NCBI GenBank assembly: GCA_009377605.1
Contig: WHTT01000020.1
Span: forward strand, 27,394-85,462
Source: Luteitalea sp.
GTDB lineage: Bacteria; Acidobacteriota; Vicinamibacteria; Vicinamibacterales; Vicinamibacteraceae
Length of the DNA stretch: 58,069 bases
Direction: 5' to 3'
Positions within the stretch are counted from its first letter, which is position 1. Each line of letters begins with the position of its first letter. A model generated the notes under the pieces. It was not told the DNA's origin, did no database searches, and worked only from the letters and a program-made list of their open reading frames with translations. Made by a program: the position numbers and the translations under genes. This document shows, piece after piece, positions 50,867-58,069 of this stretch.

Positions 50867-52570
50867 ATGCCCCAGCTTCGTGCGCGCCTGGCTCTTCGCG
50901 TCTGGATCTCAATCGTGCTCCTAGTGGTCTGTTTCACCGCGCTCGGTAGCGCCTGCCGACGCTACGACGTGCTGATCCGCAATGGCGTCGTCTACGACGG
51001 AACGGGCGCTCCGCCCCGACGTGGCGACGTTGCAATCACGGGCGATCGAATTGCGGCCGTGGGCGATCTCGAGAGCGCGAGCGCGGGCGAGGTGGTCGAT
51101 GCGGGCGGCCTGGCGGTTGCTCCTGGCTTCATCAACATGCTCTCGTGGGCGACCGAGTCGCTCCTCGTCGACGGGCGCTCGCTCAGCGACATCGAGCAGG
51201 GCGTGACGACCGAGATCTTCGGCGAGGGATCGTCGATGGGCCCGCTCTCGCCGGAGATGAAAGCGCGAACCGAGCGGACACAGGGCGATCTCAAGTACGA
51301 CGTCACCTGGACGACGCTCGGCGAATATCTCGAGACATTGGAACGCGAGGGCGTATCGGCGAACGTGGCGTCGTTCATTGGTGCTGCGACGATTCGCGAG
51401 CACGTGATCGGTCTGGACGACAGGCCTGCCACCGCGCAGGAGATGGAGCGCATGCGCACCCTCGTGCGGCAGGAGATGCAGGAGGGCGCGCTCGGCATTG
51501 GCTCGTCACTCATCTACGCACCCGGTGCGTACGCCTCCACCGAGGAGCTCATCGAGCTGTGCAAAGTGGCCGCGCAGTACGACGGCAAGTACATCTCGCA
51601 CCTGCGCAACGAGAGCACACGCTTGCTCGAGGCCATCGACGAGCTGCTGCGAATCGCGCGCGAGGCGGAGATTCCTGCGGAGATCTATCACCTCAAGGCG
51701 GCCGGCGAGGCGAGCTGGCCGACGCTCGATGCGGCTATTGCCAAGATCGAAGGGGCGCGTGCGGAGGGATTGAAGATCACGGCAGACATGTACACCTATA
51801 CAGCCGGCGCAACCGGACTGACGGCGGCGGTGCCACCGTCGAGGCTCGAGGGAGGCCTGGAGGCGTTCGTCGAACGCCTGCGTGATCCCGCGTGGCGGCG
51901 TCAGGTGGCGGCCGACATGCGCCGGCCCGCGATCGACTGGGAGAGCTTGTATCAGGCGGCTGGATCGCCCGATCGGGTGCTCTTGGTGGAGTTTCGCTCA
52001 GAGGAGCTGAAACCGCTCACGGGCAAGACGCTCGGCGACGTCGCGCGGCAGCGTGGGACGAGCGATATCGACACGATCCTCGATCTCATTGCGGAGGATG
52101 GCACGCGCGTGGGAGCCGTGTACTTCTTGATGTCCGAGGACAACGTGCGCAAGCAGATTCGGTTGCCCTGGGTGACGTTTGGCTCGGATGCGGGATCGCT
52201 CGCGCCGGAAGGCGTGTTTCTGCGCTCCTCCGTGCATCCGCGTGCCTACGGAAACGTGGCACGCCTGCTTGGCCGCTATGTACGGGACGAGCAGCTCATC
52301 CCCCTCGAGGCGGCCATCCATCGTCTGTCGGGCCTGCCGGCGAGCAACCTCGGACTCGAAGCACGCGGCACGCTCGGGTCCGGGATGTTCGCCGACGTCG
52401 TCGTGTTCGATCCGGAGACCATTACGGATCTTGCAACGTACGAGAAACCGCACCAGCTTGCGTCCGGGGTGGAGCATGTGTGGGTGAACGGTGTCCGAGT
52501 GTTGAAGGATGGGGAGCACACCGGCGCCCGCCCTGGGCGCGCGTTGAAGGGGCCGGGGGCGAAGAAGTGA
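50867..52570 (+). CDS. D-aminoacylase-like amidohydrolase lipoprotein with altered metal site
   Basis: This is a 567-residue protein with signal and lipobox LGSAC (C30), so it is a periplasmic or outer-membrane lipoprotein. The amidohydrolase fold starts YDVLIRNGVVYDGTG. The usual PGFIDxHxH reads P86-G-F-I-N-M-L92-S-W94, so both metal-binding His are missing, and the NCG cysteine region reads FGEGSSMGP. Later ligands seem kept: His in ISHLRNES and IYHLKAAG, Asp in TFGSDAGS. It could be a mononuclear enzyme on N-acyl-D-amino acids or D-peptides, or a changed activity. No clear SD. Confidence 0.82.
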   Translation: MPQLRARLALRVWISIVLLVVCFTALGSACRRYDVLIRNGVVYDGTGAPPRRGDVAITGDRIAAVGDLESASAGEVVDAGGLAVAPGFINMLSWATESLLVDGRSLSDIEQGVTTEIFGEGSSMGPLSPEMKARTERTQGDLKYDVTWTTLGEYLETLEREGVSANVASFIGAATIREHVIGLDDRPATAQEMERMRTLVRQEMQEGALGIGSSLIYAPGAYASTEELIELCKVAAQYDGKYISHLRNESTRLLEAIDELLRIAREAEIPAEIYHLKAAGEASWPTLDAAIAKIEGARAEGLKITADMYTYTAGATGLTAAVPPSRLEGGLEAFVERLRDPAWRRQVAADMRRPAIDWESLYQAAGSPDRVLLVEFRSEELKPLTGKTLGDVARQRGTSDIDTILDLIAEDGTRVGAVYFLMSEDNVRKQIRLPWVTFGSDAGSLAPEGVFLRSSVHPRAYGNVARLLGRYVRDEQLIPLEAAIHRLSGLPASNLGLEARGTLGSGMFADVVVFDPETITDLATYEKPHQLASGVEHVWVNGVRVLKDGEHTGARPGRALKGPGAKK

Positions 52571-52644
52571 GTCGGTGAGGGCTGCGATCAACCCCGAGTC
52601 AGAAGCTGGGAGGCGCGGCGAGAAATGCGGACCCGAAGGAGCGC

Positions 52645-54282
52645 GTGCGAGCGGCCTTAGCCACGATCGCCCTCGTTGTGGTCGTCGTCCTGGTCGGTGC
52701 ACCGTTGGTGGGCTGGCCTCCGGTCGTGCGGCTGCCGGTCGTCGTGGCACCGGCACTCGTGCTGGCTCTGTTGGTCGTGCGTCCGTGGCGCTGGCGAGAA
52801 ACCGAGCTTCGCGCCTTGGACCGCTGGGAACCGCGTGGTCGCGTCGTCTTGTTCGCCGCGCTGATCGCGGGGCTTGTCCTGTTCTGGCTCGTCCTGACCC
52901 GCTTTCAATCCGGTGCTATCAACGCTGTCGATTTCACAGTGTACTTCGACCGGCCCTGCTTTCAGACGCTGCAGGGGCGACCGCTGTATGTGGAGACTGC
53001 GGATGCGCCCGGATTCTCTCATCGCAGTGAGCTGGCCGTTCACGCATACTGGGGGATGCTCCCCGTTTGCTCTGTGTATGCGCTGTATCCCAGCCCGCTC
53101 TGGCTTCTTGCGCTGTCAGTGATAGCGGTCGTCGCGGGAGGTGTGCATGTCCGGCGGATCATGCAGCGCATTGGAGCCGGCGGAGCGCTCGCAAGCGCGA
53201 CAGCCCTCGCCTTCATTCTCAATGACAATACCGCGCGAGCTCTCAACTACGGGTTTCATCCCGAAGTGCTCTTCGCGTGGTTCGTGCCGTGGATGATCGA
53301 CGCGGCACTTCGGCGCCAGCGAAGGTCCTTCTCAGTAGCGATGCTCGCATGCGCGCTCGTCAAGGAGGATGCTGTCATGCCGATTTTCGCGGCGTCCGTA
53401 GCCCTGGGGCTGCATGCGTTCCGTCGAATGACATGGTCGGACCGCTTGCTGTTCCTCTTCTTGCCGACCGCTGTCGCCGCTGCCAACTTGGGTATCTACT
53501 ACGGCTACGTCGTACCGAAGCTCACGGACGCCGGAACGCCGACATACGCGCACTTCTGGGCGAACTACGGCGCAACTCCGATGCTGGCGCTGGTTGGCAT
53601 GCTGACGCAGCCTTGGCGTGTTCTGGTCAGCACCATGACGTCGGGCTTCTGGACGACCGTGATCGTGCCCCATCTATTCTTGCCGGTGCTTGGTTGGCGA
53701 TGGGTCGTCGGCATCGTGCCAATCGTCGCGCTCTATGGCGCATCAGCGAACGAACAGTTGCGAGCATTCGGGATCTACTACGCCATCGTTCTCGGGCCGT
53801 TCCTGGCCATTGCGGCCTCTGCCGGCGCGCTGACACTGTTTCGCCGACTTGTCGCGAATGCTGGTCATGCCCGTCTCGCGGCAGCGGCCGCGATCTTCCT
53901 CGGAGCGCTCCTTGTCGGCAGTGGAGACCGTGGCTACAGCCTGCGTCCCTGGAAGAGCGAGGTAGCGGCAGTTCCCGAAGCGCTGGATCGCCTCGCCAAT
54001 GAGCCTGTTGTGCTCGTGCAGAGCGGCCTCTACCCGCATGCCGGCTACGATGAGCGTGTCCAACTCCTGACACCGGAGACGCTCGAGGACGCCAGGGACA
54101 CCCGCGCCGTAGTGCTCCTGGCCCCCGATGTCAGCGCGTATCCGTTCGATCCGTCGGATCTGGCCGACCTGACGTTGCTGCGACCGCTCCGCGCGATGCC
54201 TCCCGGTATCCTCGCAGTACGATTGCCGGAAGCTCACACGCGCTCATGGGAGCCTCAACCGCCCCAGAGGCCGCGTCAATGA
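52645..54282 (+). CDS. DUF2079-type polytopic membrane protein
   Basis: This is a 545-residue protein with about 10-12 helices and a C-terminal soluble part of about 90 residues. Phrases such as ALNYGFHPEVLFAWFVPW, ACALVKEDAVMPIFAASVALG and YYGYVVPKL are typical of DUF2079 proteins, which resemble GT-C glycosyltransferases in layout; function unknown. The GTG at 52645 has AAGGAG 4 bases upstream. Confidence 0.85.
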   Translation: MRAALATIALVVVVVLVGAPLVGWPPVVRLPVVVAPALVLALLVVRPWRWRETELRALDRWEPRGRVVLFAALIAGLVLFWLVLTRFQSGAINAVDFTVYFDRPCFQTLQGRPLYVETADAPGFSHRSELAVHAYWGMLPVCSVYALYPSPLWLLALSVIAVVAGGVHVRRIMQRIGAGGALASATALAFILNDNTARALNYGFHPEVLFAWFVPWMIDAALRRQRRSFSVAMLACALVKEDAVMPIFAASVALGLHAFRRMTWSDRLLFLFLPTAVAAANLGIYYGYVVPKLTDAGTPTYAHFWANYGATPMLALVGMLTQPWRVLVSTMTSGFWTTVIVPHLFLPVLGWRWVVGIVPIVALYGASANEQLRAFGIYYAIVLGPFLAIAASAGALTLFRRLVANAGHARLAAAAAIFLGALLVGSGDRGYSLRPWKSEVAAVPEALDRLANEPVVLVQSGLYPHAGYDERVQLLTPETLEDARDTRAVVLLAPDVSAYPFDPSDLADLTLLRPLRAMPPGILAVRLPEAHTRSWEPQPPQRPRQ

Positions 54283-54365
54283 ACATGCTGTTGACTTGAG
54301 TGTTCCGTACGCAGCGCGCGCCCTTCAGACCACGCGGGCCACGGAGCCGAACAAGGAGGACGGAG

Positions 54366-55646
54366 ATGACACGTAAAGAGGGCCCGGGATGGCGCAGACG
54401 GCTCGAAGCCAGGGTGTGGCGCTGGTCCGTTATCGCGGTGCTTGGGGTGGGTCCGTTCGTGGCCATACATGCGGCAACGGTCCGAGCGGGCGGCCAGGCA
54501 GCGCCACGCCTGCAAGAAGCCGCGCGCGCCGAGAGCGAAACGCGGCCACAAGAGGGGACTTACTTCCCACCACGAGGTTCTTGGCGCCGGTCGTCTCCCG
54601 AAGCTGTGGGAATGGACAAGGCCGCGCTCGACCGAGCCGTTGCGTACGCCGTGGCGCACGAGAACCCCGGTCCCAAGGACCTGGCGCTCGACAGGGCTGT
54701 CCTCTTCGGTGAGGAGCCGTTCGATGAAGCCGTTGGTCCGCTGGGTGAGCGCGCGGCACTCAACGGCCTCGTCGTGCGGCACGGCGCGATTGTCGCCGAA
54801 TGGGGAGACACAGCGCGTGCTGACTTGACGTTCAGCGTAACCAAGAGCTTTCTATCGACCGTCGTAGGGCTAGCGTGGCAGCAGGGTCTCATCCATGACG
54901 TAAAGGATCGTGTCGTCGACTACATGCCGACGACCGAGCTCTTCGACTCGCCCCACAACGCGAAGATCACGTGGGAGCATCTGCTGCGACAGACGAGCGA
55001 CTGGCGTGGCACGCTGTGGGACAAGCCGGATTGGGCGGACCGTCCCGAGGGTGAGAAGCCCTCAGACTATCCAAACCGGCCCCTTCACGAGCCGGGGACG
55101 CATTACAAGTACAACGACGTACGAGTCAATCTGCTCGCGTTGGCTGCCCTGCACGTCTGGCGCAAGCCGCTGCCGCAGGTGTTGCGCGCGGAGCTGATGG
55201 ACCCGATCGGTGCGTCGAGCACATGGCGCTGGCACGGCTATCGCAACTCCTGGATCGAGCTCGACGGCCAGCGAATGCAGTCGGTGAGCGGCGGCGGCCA
55301 CTGGGGCGGTGGCATGTTCATCAGCGCACGCGACATGCTGCGCTTCGGCTACCTGTTCCTGCACAACGGCCGGTGGGGCGGTCGACCGGTCGTTTCCGAC
55401 GAGTGGATTCGGATGGCCCGAACGCCCGGTTCAGCGAACCCGACCTACGGGTTCATGAACTGGTTTCTCAATACCGATCGCGAGCCGCTCCCCAGCGCGC
55501 CGGCGACCGCGGTGACGTTTCGAGGCGCCGGCAACAACATCATCTACATTGACTGGGAGCACGATCTCGTCGTGGTCGTCCGGTGGATCCAGGGTGACGC
55601 ACTCGACAGCTTTCTCGGCCAAGTGCTTGCCGCCATCCTATCGTGA
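54366..55646 (+). CDS. serine hydrolase of the class C beta-lactamase / penicillin-binding family
   Basis: This is a 426-residue protein with an N-terminal anchor or signal (WSVIAVLGVGPFVAIHAATV). The active-site SxxK is S157-VT-K160 (TFSVTKSFL), with a YN pair at 249-250 (YKYNDVRVNLLAL). The third motif is not the usual KTG; GGGHWGGGMF lies near it. Probable esterase or peptidase acting outside the cytoplasm; a beta-lactamase role is unproven. The ATG at 54366 follows AAGGAGGACGGAG. Confidence 0.87.
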   Translation: MTRKEGPGWRRRLEARVWRWSVIAVLGVGPFVAIHAATVRAGGQAAPRLQEAARAESETRPQEGTYFPPRGSWRRSSPEAVGMDKAALDRAVAYAVAHENPGPKDLALDRAVLFGEEPFDEAVGPLGERAALNGLVVRHGAIVAEWGDTARADLTFSVTKSFLSTVVGLAWQQGLIHDVKDRVVDYMPTTELFDSPHNAKITWEHLLRQTSDWRGTLWDKPDWADRPEGEKPSDYPNRPLHEPGTHYKYNDVRVNLLALAALHVWRKPLPQVLRAELMDPIGASSTWRWHGYRNSWIELDGQRMQSVSGGGHWGGGMFISARDMLRFGYLFLHNGRWGGRPVVSDEWIRMARTPGSANPTYGFMNWFLNTDREPLPSAPATAVTFRGAGNNIIYIDWEHDLVVVVRWIQGDALDSFLGQVLAAILS

Positions 55647-56012
55647 GGAGGAAAGGTTCATGGTTCGAGGGGCAAAGCGGAAAATACCTCGGCCGGAGGC
55701 ACGGCAACCAGGTCGTGTCAGAACTGGGAGCCGAGCCTCCCCTCTCTGCTCCTCGCCGTTCACGCCCTGGTCACCGAGCCACCGGCCGAGACGAGGCGGT
55801 GTCCCGATGGACTTCTTCCGTCTCAGTCTCAACAACGGTCGTCTGGTGCGGACCGAACAGAACGGGCTGCAGGAGCTCACTCGTCTTCCTCGAGGAAGAC
55901 ATTTCGTCGCGAATCACACAGAAGTCGCCGCCACCCGCGACTTCGCGGAAATGGAACCAGGTACCTTTTCGCTCCGGAAAAGGTACCCGGTTCCATTTCC
56001 CCCATTACGCGG
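55647..56012. other. intergenic region with repeat A3
   Basis: These 366 bp lie between the serine hydrolase and the FAD-linked oxidase. The only clear structure is palindrome A3 at 55947-56000. A short open frame from 55807 (MDFFRLSLNNGRLVRTEQNG...) runs into the repeat and is not supported as a gene. I see no promoter I can place. Confidence 0.6.
55947..56000. repeat. family A palindrome (copy A3)
   Basis: 24-bp arms with one mismatch (55947-55970 and 55977-56000) contain GGAACCAGGTACCTTTTC and its near-complement with a 6-nt loop. It ends 12 bp before the ATG at 56013, so it occupies the place of the SD of that gene. Confidence 0.85.
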
Positions 56013-57617
56013 ATGCCTTCTCACCGCATAAGGACCAGTCGACCGCGCGGGGCAGCTGCCCTTCCCGGTGTTGCGACCTCCGAAGATGATCTCCGCGCCT
56101 ACCTGGAAGACGCTGCGCACCACTCCGGTGGGCGCGCGGTCGGCGTTGCCAGTCCCCGGAGCGAGGCGGAGCTCGCGGGGCTGCTCACCGCCCACCAGCG
56201 CGTGCTCGTGGTGGGTGCACAGTCGTCAGTGACCGGTGGCGCCACGCCACTGGATGATCTGGTCATCAGCACCGCGCGACTCAATCAGATCACGAAAATC
56301 GAGCGAGACCGCGTGCGGGTGCAGGTGGGCGTGTCGCTCGCCAGCTTGCAGGAGGCGCTCGATGCACACGGCCTCTGGTACCCACCCGTGCCTACCTTCA
56401 GCGGAGCCACCGTCGGTGGCGTCGTAGCCACTAACGCCGCTGGCGCAGCGACCTTCAAGTACGGCAGCACACGCAATTGGGTCCGCGCGCTCAGGGTCGT
56501 CCTGGCGAGCGGCGACATCCTCGAGATCGAGCGTGGAGAGGTGACGGTCGACGACCACGGCGTGTTCGAGATTGAGACAGGAGGTGGTGCGCTGCGGGTG
56601 AAGGTGCCGACCTACGGCATGCCGGACGTTCCAAAGTGCTCCGCGGGCTACTACGCCCGTCCCGGTATGGACGGCGTGGATCTATTCGTCGGCTCCGAAG
56701 GTACGCTCGGCGTCATCGTCGACGTCACGCTGAGCGTCTTGCCGCGGCAGGTCGGGCTCTGCTTGGCGCTCGTCCCCTTGCCAGACGAGGCTCGCGGCTT
56801 GAAGCTCGTCGACGCGCTGCGGCGTGCCTCCTATGAGACGTGGGCCGCGCGCGACCCGCGTGGCATCGACGTGGCCGCCATCGAGCACGTCGATCGCCCG
56901 TCGCTCGACATTCTGCGCAGAGACGGCGCCGATCGACGGAACAACGTCTCCTGGCCGCCAGAGACCGACATGCTCCTGCTCATTCAGCTCGAGCTCCCGA
57001 CCGCCCTTGGTGCCGAGCAGGCCTACAACGAGATCGCGGATGCGCTCGCCCCGGACGCGGCCGACACACCGCTCGTCCGCGTTTGCCGGCTGCTCGAGCA
57101 GCACGATGCCCTCGACGGGGCGTCGATCGCATTACCGGGCGCTCGCCAGCGGGCCGACGAGCTCTTGGCCGTGCGCGAGGCCGTGCCGACGGGCGTCAAC
57201 CAACGCGTGGCGCGCGCGAAGCACAACGTGGACAGGCGAATCGAGAAGACCGCCGCAGACATGATTGTCCCCTTCGATCGCTTCGGCGAAATGATGCAGA
57301 TCTACCGCGAAGGCTTCGCGCGCCGTGGTCTCGACTACGCGATCTGGGGCCATATCTCCGATGGCAACGTGCATCCAAACGTCATCCCGCGCTCGTACGA
57401 CGATGTGCGGCAGGGGCGAGCGGCTATCCTCGAGTTCGGCCGGGCGATTGCACGCCTCGGGGGGTGCCCGCTTGCCGAGCACGGCGTCGGCCGAAATCCC
57501 ATCAAGCAGACGCTGCTTCGGCAGCTGTACGGTGACCGCGGGATCGAAGAGATGCGCCGCGTGAAGCGCACGCTCGATCCGGAGGGCAAGCTCGCCCGCG
57601 GTGTGCTGTTCGACTAG
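56013..57617 (+). CDS. FAD-linked oxidase, glycolate oxidase GlcD / D-lactate dehydrogenase type
   Basis: This is a 534-residue flavoprotein. The PCMH FAD-binding domain (about 45-225) has LVVGAQSSVTGGATPLDD, and GGVVATNAAGAATFKYGSTR fits the FAD pyrophosphate loop. The C-terminal FAD-oxidase domain has WGHISDGNVHPNVIP, with the metal/substrate His, and ends LAEHGVGRNPIKQTLL. It should oxidise a 2-hydroxy acid; the acceptor is not clear and no Fe-S domain is attached. No SD is visible at the ATG because repeat A3 ends 12 bp upstream. Confidence 0.92.
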   Translation: MPSHRIRTSRPRGAAALPGVATSEDDLRAYLEDAAHHSGGRAVGVASPRSEAELAGLLTAHQRVLVVGAQSSVTGGATPLDDLVISTARLNQITKIERDRVRVQVGVSLASLQEALDAHGLWYPPVPTFSGATVGGVVATNAAGAATFKYGSTRNWVRALRVVLASGDILEIERGEVTVDDHGVFEIETGGGALRVKVPTYGMPDVPKCSAGYYARPGMDGVDLFVGSEGTLGVIVDVTLSVLPRQVGLCLALVPLPDEARGLKLVDALRRASYETWAARDPRGIDVAAIEHVDRPSLDILRRDGADRRNNVSWPPETDMLLLIQLELPTALGAEQAYNEIADALAPDAADTPLVRVCRLLEQHDALDGASIALPGARQRADELLAVREAVPTGVNQRVARAKHNVDRRIEKTAADMIVPFDRFGEMMQIYREGFARRGLDYAIWGHISDGNVHPNVIPRSYDDVRQGRAAILEFGRAIARLGGCPLAEHGVGRNPIKQTLLRQLYGDRGIEEMRRVKRTLDPEGKLARGVLFD

Positions 57618-57622
57618 AGTAG

Positions 57623-58069
57623 AGCATTGGGGGAGTCGGTGACGGACGGGCCTCGTCACCCCTCGAGGAGGGCTTCATCCGTATTGTCGATCACGTCTCC
57701 ACGGCCGCCCCGCAAAGGATCACGCTCGCCCACTGGCCCACCTATCTCGGCCTGACCGCCGTCGTTGTGTTCTTCTGCGTTCCGCTGTTCCTTGGGTTGG
57801 CCCGATTGGATCTACACGGTGACGAGGCGATCTATTCCTATGCCGTCGATCGGATGCTCGAGACGGGTGACTGGCTCACGCCGCGCCTGAGCCCAACAGA
57901 TCGGCCACATCTCTCGAAGCCACCCTTGAAGTACTGGATGGTGGCCGGCCTCATCGGCACGGGACTACTCCCACACAACGAGGTTGGCTTGCGGTTCATG
58001 GACGCCCTCTTCGGCTCGATCGCGTTCATCTATCTGTACTGGCTTGGCCGATGGTTAGGGGGATCACTT
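57623..58069 (+). CDS. glycosyltransferase family 39 / ArnT-like membrane protein, 5' part
   Basis: Cut by the window end. The frame is open from the stop at 57620 and carries a first helix (LTAVVVFFCVPLFLGLARL), then LHGDEAIYSYAVDRMLETGDW and SKPPLKYWMVAGLIG, the signature of GT-C enzymes of the PMT/ArnT group, which transfer sugars from polyprenyl phosphates. No ATG, GTG or TTG lies in frame before the first helix; the first is GTG at 57767, which would cut into it. A GTG at 57639 is in another frame, so a frameshift or a non-standard start is possible. Confidence 0.7.

Noticed and set aside
55807-56031. Possible small gene MDFFRLSLNNGR...
   Set aside because: It has no SD, runs into palindrome A3 for its C-terminal part, and has no recognisable domain.
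1-58069. tRNA, rRNA genes or a CRISPR array
   Set aside because: No conserved rRNA segment, no regular repeat-spacer pattern and no convincing tRNA T-loop/acceptor combination was seen in the gaps. A covariance-model search would be needed to exclude a tRNA or small RNA.

Overview
The window is a GC-rich bacterial chromosome segment. Its gene content (Oar-like TonB-dependent protein with a carboxypeptidase-regulatory N-terminus, DUF5777 barrel, caa3-type oxidase, S9A peptidase, D-aminoacylase-like lipoprotein, DUF2079 protein, many dispersed short palindromes) suggests an acidobacterium, perhaps Vicinamibacteria. That assignment is inference; no rRNA or other taxonomic marker gene is present.

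Layout. 1-4074 (+): SCO-type factor and subunits II, I, III and IV of a caa3-type cytochrome c oxidase whose subunit I has the A2-family YSHPxV motif. 4193-11646 (-): a periplasmic redox and signalling module: barrel protein, cupredoxin, sensor kinase, NtrC-type regulator, then, behind a well-formed sigma-54 promoter, a cytochrome c lipoprotein, a DUF5777 barrel and a haem-binding protein. 11683-16901 (-): a cluster with a small hydrophobic two-cysteine peptide, a Yip1-like and a SpoIIM/DUF95-like membrane protein, an ABC transporter and a 617-residue protein with a PqqD-like N-terminus and a GT-A-like DDD motif. It resembles circular or hydrophobic bacteriocin loci and is my best candidate for an undescribed system. 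17177-17901 (-): VapC-type toxin and antitoxin. 17988-22310: GntR/UTRA regulator divergent from a TonB-dependent receptor. 22412-26700 (-): MacA/ABC exporter with two separate FtsX-type permeases. 27148-36699: copper island with CusA, CusB and CusC homologues, a small Cys-rich protein and free-Met-sulfoxide reductase (-), divergent from CsoR and a copper P-type ATPase (+), with a tandem CsoR-like operator in between. 36812-42807: gluconokinase, sulfurtransferase, SufE, DinB, prolyl oligopeptidase and a Gfo/Idh oxidoreductase. 42918-49967 (+): a 2349-residue protein joining a TamB-like part to POTRA domains and an Omp85 barrel. 49996-58069: TPR protein, D-aminoacylase-like lipoprotein, DUF2079 protein, serine hydrolase, FAD-linked oxidase and the start of a GT39 glycosyltransferase.

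The window also holds five families of short dispersed palindromic repeats, named A to E here. Family B abuts or overlaps stop codons of flanking genes, often convergent ones, with 0-1 bp to spare. Family C lies in frame inside two proteins of the 4-12 kb module. No transposase, CRISPR array, rRNA or tRNA gene was recognised.
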